From Mesostigma viride (Eukaryota > Streptophyta > Mesostigmatophyceae > Mesostigmatales > Mesostigmataceae), in NCBI GenBank assembly GCA_009746045.1, contig RPFO01000086.1:1290397-1354396 (forward strand): a stretch of DNA of 64,000 nucleotides, read 5' to 3'. Below, piece after piece: positions 24,601-35,026 of the stretch. Both the position numbers and the translations under genes were made by a program. Below the pieces are notes generated by a model. It worked only from the letters and a program-made list of their open reading frames with translations, searched no databases and had not been told where the DNA came from. Numbering within the stretch: the stretch's first letter is position 1; each line of letters starts with the position of its first letter.

Positions 24601-25325
24601 CCGTTGCCGTAGAAGAGTTCGGGTGTGTCCAGGATGCGGCCGGTGGCCACCACCATCTCGCTGTCCACCTGTGCGTGGGTGGTGGTTAGGGCGGTGGGTG
24701 CGCAGGGAAGGACATAGGACAGGGTTAGTGCGAATGGCATGCAGGTCGTGACCACCATCTCGCTGTCCACCAGGGGATGCTGGGCGTGTCTTTTTGGGGG
24801 GGGAAGGGGGGGGGGGGGCGGATACCAAGACAGGACATATCACATCTTGATGATTACTCACCAACGGCAAGCCAGGGGCCACCACCATCCCACTGTCCAC
24901 CTCGGGGGGGTGGCCTTAAGGAAGGGTGTGATTGGGGCGGCAAGGGTTCGGGCCAGAAAAGGACCATGACTAACAAAGAAATGCAGTTGCACGCACCATC
25001 CCAGCATTCGCCAGGTGTGGGGGGGTTGTAGAGGGAGCGTGAAGTTGGGGAGTGGGAACGGAAGAACCATGGGTGGGTGATGGAGGCAAAATAATAGGTC
25101 CTCTAAATACATACATGCATCGGCTCTTAGGCTGTGCGCATGCTGCTCACATGACAGGCAAGCTGGCATGTGAACGTGCGCAGGTGCTGGTGACGGGTCA
25201 TCGTTCCAACAGGTCGTCCCAACATGAACATGCCATAATAAGATATGTGGTTTTGAAAAATGATTATATTCTCTGACGTACAAAATTGAAGAGAGAGGGA
25301 GGGGGAGGGGGGGTGGGGGGGGGGG

Positions 25326-25407
<82 letters not shown>

Positions 25408-25428
25408 CAGAGACAGAGACAGACAGAC

Positions 25429-25491
<63 letters not shown>

Positions 25492-28400
25492 ACTCACACC
25501 AGACGCTCACCTGGCACTGGAAAGAGCGCAGGTACCCGTCGTTGTTCAGGTCCAGCGTGCTCAGCGTGCCCCGGATTGAGTTAAACCTGTCATCCGGGCG
25601 CACGCACGCGGCCTTGAGAATCTCCTGCACCTGCTTGCTGGTCAACTTGGCGGCGGACCGCTGGCCCGGCTTGACGGCCAGGAACTCCATGGGCATGCGC
25701 GTCTTCTTCTCGGGCTTGCCCACCAGCACGCATGGCAGCGAGGGGTACTGCAGCTGCTTCTTGTACGTCTGCTGAAAGTAGGCGGCAACCGAGATGGTGC
25801 GCTTGCGGTCGCCCTCCTGAAGCTCAAACCTGGTGGGGGTGAGGGGGGTGGGGGTGGGGAAGGGTAGGGAATGGGCGGTAGTGGCACGAGGGTGGGACGG
25901 GATGGAGGTGGTGTGGTATCAGGGAAGGGGTGGGTATTAGGAGGGGGCCAGGGAGGTTCATTACGCGGGGGGAGGACATGAGGCAGGCTGGGGATGAGCC
26001 ATACGACCAGGAAGTACATGGGGACAAAAATGGGGAAGTACACGATAAATGGGCAAGGAAATGTGGAAGTAAAAAGGGAAGTGCATGGGGAGATAAAAGG
26101 GGGAGTGAATGGGTTAGTCAGCACCATCACAAACACGCGCATTGCTTCTCCACCATGCATCCCCCTAAGAGGGTTGAATTGTGAAATGGTTCCCAGCAAG
26201 ATTTAAGGAGTCGAGTGGCCACGGTATGAACCACACCCTATCAACAGATATCACCTCAGAAATACTCCTCCACACACCTCCTAAAAAAACACCCTCCAAT
26301 TCCAAACATCCACAAATCTGGGACAACACCCACCCGGGCCTGTTGACTTGCCAGCAATAACAAGTTTCACTCGCCAGCGATAATCGCAATACAAGTAGCG
26401 AGAAGAGGCATCACCACTTTGCTCTGCATGCAGGCCTTCGCACCATGCAACGAGGTGGGGAAAGGCAGCACCAGGCGCTCCCATCCCTTGTCCCAAAAAT
26501 GCTTCAGTGAAGACAACACAACGCGTGAGAAAAGGCAGCACCAGGCGCTCACATCTCGCGCGCGGGAGGGTCCCTGGACAGCATGGTGATGCGGTACGTG
26601 CGGTGGTGGCCCTGCGCGTTGGGGATTGTGCTCTCCACCACCAGCCCCCGCAGCAGGCGCTTGGCCTGTCCAGAGGGCAAGCACAGCCAAAGGAGACGCA
26701 AGGGATCGGCATTGCATCTGTTATGCAAACACAGCAAGCACTTGGCCTGCACCCAAGGGCAACCACCATTACAAGGATGAATTTAGGGGTCATTGTATTT
26801 ACTGTGTAGGCGCATGGGGGTTGTGGGTAAGCCCTGGGTGCCCCTAACACCCCTCAGGCTCCGGGCCTTTACATTCTCCCAAACCGGCAGCTCTCAATAA
26901 GTTCCAAGGCTATTTGTGGCCTTTGGACGATCGATGGGGCAGCCTCACTGCATTCGCTATGCCTAATTTGGCGTACTTCCTGTTCTATTGCACCCAGTGT
27001 CGCGCCCCGGCACCCTGCTGGGAGAGAGCGCTCTGTGGCCTGGCCACTTGTGGCAGTGAGAGAAGCTAGGGTGTAGGGGGTGAAGGCTCCATTATTGGTA
27101 CCCAGTCTACGTGCTTTTAACTAGCTAATTGAATAACGCAGGCGTGGCAGGTACCTGGCCTGCAATCACACAGGGGCCACAGCAAGCTATAGTATGCGGT
27201 CACTATACTACCGCCCACCGTGACTCGGCCACAAATCGTTCATGCCGCTACACTATGGCCTACCCCCATCTACAGTACCTTGCGATCCGACCACATGCAG
27301 TCACTATTGTATCCCCCACCGTGCTCTAGTATGCAGTCACTACAGTACGGCCCGCCGTAACCCTTTAGCACCAACCAATGCTCGGGTACGCGGTCACTAT
27401 AACGAGACTCACCGTGACGCGGTCACTATAACGAGACTCACCGTGACGCGGTCAAAGTCGCTCATCCCACGCTCCCGGCACACGCGCTCCAGGTCCTGCC
27501 CCGACCGCATCTTGAGCACCTGGGCCAGGTACTCGGGAAGCAGCATCGGGCGCACCATCGCCGTGGTTGACATGTCTGCAGATGGTGATGGCAGCGTTGG
27601 TGGCGGTAATTGGCATGATTGGTTGGCATGGTGGTGTGAACAGACGGGGTCAACCGTTTGCTGATGTTTGGCTCGCATGACGAGGGAGGAAATAAGCTGG
27701 CAGGATGATAGACAGTTCAAGTCACGATTATAGATAGCCATGATAGTCATCATGACCGCCGTGGCTTGGTTGGCATCATGTGTGCGGCGACAGGGTTTGC
27801 GCGCAAAAGCGGCGACCAGCAACGGCCGTGACAAACCACATGGTGAAACGCAAGGGACCACCACATCGGCGGCGACAAGCGTGGTAAAACCAACGGCAGG
27901 GGAGACAGACATTTAGTGAGTGATTTATTCATTCTTACGTACGAAATACAAGCCATGCCTCCACAGTCAACCAGGAAGGGTGGAAGCAAACACTCACCCA
28001 AATTGAGCACCGGACCGCTCTGGGTGATGCGCACGGACTGGTAGTAGCCTTTCCATGCCTCCAGGCCGCCTGTCAGATCACGCGGTTGGCCAAAGCTCGT
28101 GTGGAAGAAGGTGGTGCGTAGGCCCACGTACCTGGTACAAGCAGGGGGGGGGCGATGGGAGTGAAATAGGGTTGGAGGGTGGGGAAGGGGGAAATCAGAA
28201 CAAAATCATGCAAAGGCCAGGGTCCTGGTATCCAGCGGCGGGGGGGGGGGGGGGGGGGGAAGGGAAGGGGGTGTGTGAGGGGAGGGAATGGGGGGCCAGG
28301 GCTGCATCAGGGAACAAAAAGGACGAAATGCGCAGGCCCTTTACCAACGTGCGGGGTTGGGCGGCCGAGGGTTCTGCTGGGTTGGGTTGGGCTGGGAGGC

Positions 28401-31400
28401 ATGCAATGGATCGCACACCGCCACGCAGGCCACGTGGAAGCAAGCACCGAAACCCTGATTGAACAAAGAGTTCGTTTATAAAATGGCTCCAGGAAATATC
28501 AAATATTTGCTAATGGCAACCGGCCTAGTGAACAAGCACGAGCACCATGCCCGGCATAGAGACCATGGGCAAGTCACCAGCCACGCTATGCTGCCATCAT
28601 GGTATACTAGTATATACTATTTACTGTTTACTATATACCATATACTATATACTATATATAGGCCCTAGGCCCTAGATAGTACAGGTCACCCACTTGGCGT
28701 GCGCCGGCTGAGCGAGCACCACGTCGAGCGCCTGCAGCACCTCGTACGGCATGTTCCGCTGCTCGCCCTTGCCGTACAGCGCCAGCTGCATCATGTTCAC
28801 GTTTGCGGTCAGGGTGAGCGTGACCTTGAAGGGCTTCTCACTGGAAATTCGACAAAGGGAGGGGGCAGGAGTACAGCCGAGGGAGTGGGAGGAGAAATGC
28901 AACAGAGTCAGGGGGGAAAGCATGAGTAAGTGCTGATGTTGGCTGACAGGCCAAGTGGAGGGTGACCTGGAACTGGCGTTTGCAGCGTTGGGGGTGACAC
29001 GAGGGAACTGATGAGCAAACAGAACACGCCGCAGGGAAAGGGGGGAGAATACAAAGAGGGAAGGAACATAAAGTGGGGAAAGAAAGAGCGTATATGCGAG
29101 TTGACATCGGCATTTGAGGGTTACCTTGAAGGGGCCCTCGCTGGTACACAAAAAGGAATTAAGGGGGGGGGGGGGGGAAGTGCACATGAGAAATGGCGGG
29201 AGCGTGAGTGCCTATGATGGCGGTGGCCGACAGATAGAGGGTGATCTTGGCTCGCTGGACTAGAATCAGGGGACTAACAATCCTACCCCATTTAAAGGGG
29301 TTGCCCTCCTAATGCCTGGGCCATCCACGCAGGCCCACACGTGCACACACATGGCATGTGTGTAGTACGCGGGACAAAGCGCTGTGCACACACACATGCG
29401 CACACACAGAGAGAGACATACATGCGAAAACAATATGTGAAAACAATATGCATTATGAGCACATATAACATGTAGATATGTGCGCACATACAACCATATG
29501 CCCATGCATGAACGTGTGCGTGCTGAAGCGGAGGTGCCAGCATACACAAAGGGAGGACGTGAGCATGTGTATATATTGTACAAGTATATATTGAGTATGC
29601 CGGCTGTATAGTTGTTTTGTCGTGGTATCTCTTGTTGGCGTTGGCTTTGTTTATTTTTACGTGGGTGCCTTTACTCTGCTGTAAGTAATTCTATTTTTTA
29701 AGAGAGATATATTGAGTATGTGTACATATTGTACATGCACTACATATATATTGAGTATGTAGTATATATATTGAGTATGTGTATTTACATACATAGTGTA
29801 CATGTGGGGAGCATGCGTGGGTGCGAACGGACAGGCCGGAGACTGCCCACAGGAGCCCCAGTTGCGACAATATAGAGAGTAACCGCAACCAGGGCATGGG
29901 AGTGAGTACGGATAAAAGTGGAGAAACGGCTCGCACATGAGTACTGTCAAGTGCGATGCCATAGAGAATACGAACAACCTGGGCAACAAATGGCAGATTG
30001 TGAAGTATTAAATAACAAAAAAAGCTACTAGCGGATACGTCTATTCACAGAGCAGCAACTATTCGGATACCTCTATTTGCAGAGTGCAGTCGGAACGCGA
30101 AGCACTATTCTATGCGAAATACTGTACTACTCCAGGTACAAAACCTGTGAAAAAGTTTCTTACCTCTTCTTATCCTCCCCCTCCCTGGCCCACGTCGTGT
30201 GCAGCACGATGCCAGCCGCCCCCCCTGTGTATTTCGGGTTGGCCTCCATCCCCGTGGTAGGCATCGGCAGCGACTGCTGTGAGTAGAGTGTCGCTTTCCC
30301 GTCGTACGCCAGCACGCAGCCCCTCAGCTCGTTTCGGAAACGGTCCGCGAGGCGCTTGATCAGGTCGCGACGGCAGATGCGGCTTTTCAACTCTGGCTCA
30401 ACCTTAACCTAGGGTACCAAAGAGAGGCACATGAGCAGGGCACACGAGGCATTGCGAGAAAACGTCAGAAAGGGGCGAAAGGGGGCAAGAAGGCAGGCAG
30501 TATCAGGGAGAGGAGCTCGGATTCTAGCCTGACAAGGGGATACAAAAAAAGGACAGAACGGGCAGAGAACGAGACAGGAGGCAGCAGCCAGGGGGGCAAG
30601 GGGCCAATGTCTCCCGTTCAGCTTTCCATGTGGTCCAAGGAAAGGGGCAGAATACGCAGAGGGCAGGGCTCTTGTGTCACTCTCGTGTATTAGGGAGTTT
30701 ATGCAGAAGATGTAGTGTTGGCTCAAGCTTTGGCAGATAAGATATACGGAGGCCACAGAATGATACGGTGCCCTGTTCGTTTGTAAGGCAGGCGCAAGGT
30801 TCGTTGTCTAGTCCAATCAGGCGCCGCATCACAGGCGGTGTCAGAACCTAAGTTTTTTTCCGCCTACAAGGACGGTTGAAAATCAAAATAAAGTAGAATG
30901 GACAGAAACATGGATTTTTCTGTTTGTGCTCAATTAGATGACTAATGGTTTTGTTTTCAAGTCTAAAGTGGTCCGCCGTCCATGCCCACTGCTGATTGCC
31001 ATAGTTACCAGCGTTGACATAACTCTAATGTTTTGGTTTAGTCGGGTATGCTCGCCTCCTGCCAAAGCTAAAGCTAAAGCTTAAGGTTCTGCAAAACCTC
31101 CCAATTGAGCTAGGCGAGCAGGGGGGGAGTGCGCGTGGCCTAGGGAGGATTGAGGGGCAAGCAAGCAGGAGGACACTAAAGACTGTACATCAGACTACAG
31201 AGGTGATGGAGCCAGTAGCTCCGGTTTGACCTTGAGCTGCCAACAATAAGGGGGAGAGTAGAGGGGAACTTATTATATAAGCAGGAGGCAGGTCCATGAA
31301 AGGCAAGTAAGCTCTGGTTCGATTTCAACTATTGATGTATGGAGGAGGCAATACAGCTCTGGTTCTTGACCTGAGGACCAGCAGGAAGGCAAGTCAGCTA

Positions 31401-32210
31401 CAATTCAATCCTGACACGTGGGATAAGAGGGTTGAAGGTGAGCAGGAGGCAAAGTCCGGCATGGGCACCAGAGTGTAGTGGCAGAACTTCCGAACATGGT
31501 GCAGCTCATACCGGCAAGCATCAGCAGGTGCACACGCGCATGGGGAAAAAATGACAGAATTAAATTGAAAAATAGTTGAGGCGGGTCCTTCATCCTTCCG
31601 CGTGGACGTGAAGCCCAGCAGATACTTACGTCGTACTGGTATATGAAGCCCTCCGGATACTTCTTCAACTTGAAATGGTTGGCCTTCACGCGGTATTGCT
31701 TTCCCAGCTTGCCGAATCCGGGGCGGAGGGTGACTTGAAAATCCTCTGCCGTTTTGGGCAGCGGAATCCACGTAAACGGCTGCAGGTAACAGAAGCGACG
31801 TAGCAGTAATTGGAGGTAAACGTCAAAACTGTAACCATGCTCACACATTCGCACGAAACCGACAAAATAGCAATGCTTCATGGGAATATGCAACAAAGCT
31901 GTGGAAATTAACCGACCGGGGCATTGTTCATGGCGTTCAATGCTGCATTGATCTCTTGCTGGGATGGTGCCGGGGGTTCTGTGTATGGGGGCGCTTGAGG
32001 ATATCCAGGGGCTATCCTTGGCCCACCGCCACCGTAATCTCCCCTCCCTCCTCCCCGGCCACCGCCACCGTAATCTCCTCGCCCTCCTCCCCGGCCACCA
32101 CCGCCGAAATCACCCCTACCCCCACCCCGACCGCCACCGAAGTCCCCACGCCCTCCTCCACGCCCACCGAAATCCCCCCGCCCCCCCCGACCGCCCCCCC
32201 CTTGCGACAT
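18694..32210 (-). CDS. AGO: Argonaute (Ago-clade), 15 exons, 1009 aa, slicer tetrad intact
   Basis: Binds small RNAs and silences or cuts complementary RNA. Exons, minus strand: 32210-31917, 31779-31630, 30408-30164, 28840-28694, 28131-27998, 27575-27442, 26665-26553, 25829-25511, 24668-24147, 23153-22986, 22218-22088, 21430-21301, 20871-20745, 19686-19613, 19035-18694. They sum to 1010 codons with stop, all GT-AG. Residues 1-70 are Gly/Arg repeats (RGGGRGDF/Y), a likely disordered RGG region. N domain and linker follow ([41 protein letters not shown]); PAZ is about 325-420; MID and PIWI occupy about 500-1000 ([74 protein letters not shown]). By alignment from memory to human AGO2 the catalytic DEDH residues are D726, E767, D809 and H946, all present. 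A charged Glu/Arg/Ala insert lies before the C-terminus, which ends FMFYC, resembling the usual hydrophobic tail. Clade beyond Ago versus Piwi was not resolved; it looks Ago-like. Confidence 0.96.
19688..19977 (-). repeat. (GGTT)n microsatellite, about 70 copies, Argonaute intron 13
   Basis: About 290 bp of pure GGTT on the plus strand, AACC in the sense of the gene. It directly abuts the acceptor of exon 14 (CCAACCAACAG), so it supplies the sequence upstream of the splice site. The unit of 4 keeps frames open as repeated PTNQ or VGWL, which are not proteins. Confidence 0.95.
21190..21300 (-). repeat. Decayed echo of Argonaute exon 12 end
   Basis: Downstream of the exon 12 donor, the intron repeats the end of the exon: GGTGCTGTTGGAGGTGTCC here against GGTGCTGCTGGAGGAGGTGTCC in the exon, followed by a CGCA(A/C) match. 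A second, weaker copy (GGTTGCTGCC) follows closer to 21,150. Confidence 0.6.
22540..22985 (-). repeat. Decayed echoes of Argonaute exon 10 end and donor
   Basis: The exon 10 edge and donor (plus strand: ACTCACCGCGGCGAGAGATG then GCACGCCGTGCTCGAGCC) recur in altered form at about 22,540-22,590, 22,637-22,680 and 22,742-22,768, with the flanking CGTCAC or ACTATA text also repeated. They look like successive duplications of the exon-intron boundary. Confidence 0.65.
24672..24905 (-). repeat. Echoes of Argonaute exon 9 start
   Basis: Exon 9 starts GTGGACAGCGAGATGGTGGT in the sense strand. Two further copies, GTGGACAGCGAGATGGTGGT near 24,752-24,772 and GTGGACAGTGGGATGGTGGT near 24,883-24,902, lie in the upstream intron. 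Only the exonic copy continues into conserved Argonaute sequence. Confidence 0.8.
25314..25490 (-). repeat. G-run and (GA)n microsatellite, Argonaute intron 8
   Basis: About 160 bp of GA dinucleotides with a G-rich stretch at one end (CT and C in the sense of the gene), starting about 20 bp inside the exon 8 donor. A block of GACAGA variants lies in the middle. Confidence 0.9.
26460..26560 (-). repeat. Echo of the Argonaute exon 7 donor region
   Basis: In sense orientation the intron begins GTGAGCGCCTGGTGCTGCCTTTTC; GGAGCGCCTGGTGCTGCCTTTC recurs about 70 bp further into the intron. The matching acceptor side of exon 7 is also echoed upstream near 26,730-26,760 (TTGCCCT then AGGCCAAG and CTGCTG). 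Confidence 0.7.
27194..27456 (-). repeat. Ladder of exon 6 donor copies with graded decay, Argonaute intron 6
   Basis: A unit of about 29-33 bp (plus strand CGGTCACTATAACGAGACTCACCGTGACG) starts at the exon 6 donor. The two copies next to the exon (from about 27,388) are identical. Those near 27,330 and 27,294 keep GCAGTCACTA and a CCGCCGT/CCACCGT end, that near 27,194 keeps GCGGTCACTATA and CACCGTGAC, and one near 27,243 is barely recognisable. Copies become less alike with distance from the exon. Confidence 0.8.
28935..29260 (-). repeat. Echoes of Argonaute exon 4 start
   Basis: Exon 4 begins (sense) TGAGAAGCCCTTCAAGGTCACGCTC after CAG. Similar stretches occur upstream in the intron: GAGGGCCCCTTCAAGGTAAC at about 29,121-29,140, TTCCAGGTCACCCTCCAC near 28,955-28,975 and CCAAGATCACCCTC near 29,236-29,250. 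They resemble decayed tandem copies of the acceptor region. Confidence 0.6.
29590..29705 (+). mobile_element. LINE 3' tail fragment in Argonaute intron 3
   Basis: The stretch ends ACTCTGCTGTAAGTAATT + CTATTTTTT, almost the same as the 3' ends of the two LINE copies at 54.7-58.3 kb, and its upstream part shares GGCGTTxGCTTTGxTT. It is a short, 5'-truncated insertion of a related element, in the plus orientation and so antisense to Argonaute. Confidence 0.6.
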
Positions 32211-33690
32211 GCCCGCTCAAACAATAATGATCCGTTGTTTGACACTAACTGCCTAGTTTTTACCCGTGTTGTCGGTGGAACTACCACCAGTTCGACAGAT
32301 CACGATGCTGCAATATGCACGCTGTGAACGATATCGACCCACTTGTCGGAACTTCGTGGAAAGCTTCGTTGCGCAAAGAGACAGACGAGAGATGCGCATT
32401 TTCCATCGTCCCGGCTCAGGCGCCCACGGCGGGGTCTTGTCCATGGTTGGGACCTCCTTCCGAGAGTTCCAACTCCCGAGTCCCAAGTCCCAAACGCCCT
32501 TGAGAGGCCTGCGGGCGCCGCGCCGAGCCCAGAGTGGTCAATCAAACTGCGTTGGGGCGCGCGGGATACTAACCACGAATCCACGATGTACAAGATAACA
32601 ATCTGACGAAACCCTCCTATACAGTACACTGTACTTTTCAACAGACAGCGAAAATGTCAAATGCACGCAATTACTGTACTAGCGCGATGGCCATCGCTGT
32701 GATAGCCAACAAATCTCGCTGACAATTCAGATTATCGAGACATGAAGAACTAACGTGGTATTTTGTTAGTTTTGCAAGCTCCGCCTGCAAATTTTCGTAG
32801 CAACGGTGTGATAGTGGCAATCAAGTATCATGGACCAAAAGATATCAAGAAAAGTCTGCGAAGATCGTCGACAGCATCTACTCCACGTCAGTACCACTGC
32901 CTGGTAATAACGCATACACAAATCCCGGCAATCACAGTTAAATTGCTGCTGACGAGATTGCAATTTGATTAGGAGACAGATTAGCTAGTTACAATTACAC
33001 CACACCATCCGGACAAGACAAACTGCCGCTAGCACGGTCGATGCACTCCACGCGGAACTCGGCGCCGTGCATCCTCGCCATGATTGGCCTGCTATCACGA
33101 GTGTCAAGCGTAGGCTGGGACTGCTGGTAGTTGGCAACTTGGACCAGGGATGGGTTCGTGGTGAAACATGGTTGGGGAATGTGAAACTGGCTCCGCGGAT
33201 AGGAAGGCACTCCATGTCAGCAACTATTCCTGCGAATGCCCTGACTGCACTATCCGCATGATCGCTGCATAACTAGCGCGATAGTAGCAAGGCCGGCGAT
33301 CGTCATGTACAATATTATAATAAACGCACAGCCCATGTCTAACCATAACCAGACCGGCAGCAATCACAATAATAGTTGTCTCATTTTATAATTAACGAGG
33401 CTTGTCCGGCTGTGAGCTCAGTCCATGCTCGGTGCGCGCACCCCTTGCGGAACTGGCGATGGCGATTGCGTTAAGGTGAAACTTGACAAATCTGGCATCA
33501 GCGAAAGGCAGACATATGCTCGAGTTTTGGAGATAACTAGTCGGTGATTCTATTCTATGGCGGGATGACCGCGGTTTGAAATGTCGCTGGCATCTTTCTT
33601 TACCATCGAGCCAAGCTCAGTACACTACTGACTTCGGACCCCCTATCTTCCTTTCACCGCTCGATACGCCTTCACTTTTTCTCCTCATTG
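32211..33690. other. Upstream region of Argonaute, no assigned gene
   Basis: The Argonaute promoter should lie at the left of this stretch. No exon could be supported. A minus-strand frame near 33,080-32,995 (MARMHGAEFRVECIDRASG) has exon-like composition but no recognised family. At about 33,425-33,490 a block (GCGCACCCCTTGCGGAA then TGGCGATGGCGA) is repeated in inverse orientation at about 39,790-39,835, suggesting another dispersed repeat. Confidence 0.4.
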
Positions 33691-33696
33691 CCCCCT

Positions 33697-33943
33697 CACC
33701 CACCCACCCACCCACCCACCCACCCACCCAACCACCCACCCACCCACCCACCCACCCACCCACCCAACCAACCAACCACCCAACCACCCACCCACCCACC
33801 CACCCACCCACCCACCCACCCACCCACCCACCCACCCACCCACCCACCCACCCACCCACCCACCCACCCACCCACCCACCCACCCACCCACCCACCCACC
33901 CACCCACCCACCCACCCACCCACCCACCCACCCACCCACCCGA
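33697..33943 (+). repeat. (ACCC)n microsatellite
   Basis: About 245 bp of CCCA repeats with AACC variants in the first third. Long open frames (PTHPP, GGWVG) are produced by the repeat and are not genes. Confidence 0.95.
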
Positions 33944-34189
33944 CCGATCGGCCTGGCCTGGCCAGGCTCCGCCTGCTCAACACCTAATGGCACTCAAAGG
34001 ACCTCGGCGAGGACCGCAAGCGCGTGTTCCTCAAGGTCTTGGTCCTCATGCACGGTGCTCACATACGGCGCCGAGGCATGCAAGGACGCTCACGGACAAG
34101 CTGGTCACCCGGCCCTGAACGGCACAGTAAGTCAGTAACCAGGATGCTCCGACAGGTCCTGAACGTAGGGCTTTACACGCATAGGTCGT
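33944..34189 (+). other. Unassigned stretch, possible exon
   Basis: A GC-rich stretch follows the microsatellite. One plus-strand frame reads DLGEDRKRVFLKVLVLMHGAH near 34,003-34,065 and looks exon-like, but I do not recognise a family and cannot place splice sites. Confidence 0.25.
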
Positions 34190-34459
34190 AGAATTTCTCA
34201 AAAGTGGGGTCCGAACTATAGGGGAATGTATGATTTGGTCCCAAAATGTTTGCCCATTGTCATAGGAAAAATGTGACTAAAATAGCGCCTTTTTCTATTT
34301 TTAGCGCATTACTGGTGTATGGTAGGGGCTAGTACCCCCCCCCCAAGTGGTTGGATTAAAAAAAAAAAATCATATTTATGGTCCCCTATCATCATTGGAT
34401 TTTTAGCACATGCATAGGTATGGTTTCCAGAAAAATGCCCTTTAGGTATGTCCTGTCGC
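34190..34459 (-). mobile_element. TTAA-bordered repeat family B, partial copy
   Basis: Inverse-orientation match to 37,109-37,335: TTAA, then a GGxGAxxGG start, CCTAAAGGGC, CTGGAAACCATACCTATGCATG, an A-run, a C-run with a GTACTAGCCCC block and CGCTAAAAATAGAAAAAG. It abuts the TTAATTAATTAA at 34,460-34,475. No protein is seen. Confidence 0.6.
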
Positions 34460-34659
34460 CTTAATTAATTAATTAAGTTAAATTAAATTAAATTATAACA
34501 TGACTCCGTTGGGAGATCTTGTAGCCGGCACATATTCCTCGCTGGATGGGTGGATGGGGGGAGAGACCTTTAAGGGGACTCGCATGTCCAAAAGCCTGAA
34601 AAACTGACTTAAATGAATATCAATTCCAATGCACTTGGGAACCATCTAATGATGATTGA

Positions 34660-35020
34660 GTACCCTATTTATGTGATGTTTGGACATTCATACCACCACT
34701 TGTTGGGGGTACTACCCCCAACCACGCACCGGTGGCGAGCTAACAATAGAAAAAGACGCTATTTATGAGATATTTTGCCCAAGACAAACCACTTATCCAA
34801 ATGACCTGCCCATACATTCCTGCAAAGTTCCCCCACTTCTAAGAAATCTGGGCTATTCACATGGCCAAGATAATCATGTGCATTTGTGTTTCCCCGCGAA
34901 ATGGGAACTTTATTGAGCCAAAAAAAAACAATCAAATCATCAACACGTCGAATTGGGTCATCCACACATTCAAAATTCCACTGAGTGGGGGGAAACACAA
35001 CCCCAATTAATTAATTAATT
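34660..35020 (+). mobile_element. TTAA-bordered repeat family B, second partial copy
   Basis: Shares with 37,230-37,780 the order GGTACTA-CCCCCA, AATAGAAAAAGACGCTA, TTCCCCCACTTxT, the AAAACAATCAAATCAT-type A-rich block and a terminal GGGGGG-CAxxCCCCAA before TTAATTAA. It is more diverged than the other two copies. Confidence 0.5.
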
Positions 35021-35026
35021 AATTAA

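Noticed and set aside
24739-25031. Extra Argonaute exons at the second and third VDSEMVV-like copies
   Set aside because: They do not continue into conserved sequence and would break the phase; they are echoes of the exon 9 start.
33576-34118. Pro/His/Thr-rich protein
   Set aside because: Translation of the (ACCC)n microsatellite; no splice-consistent gene could be built.
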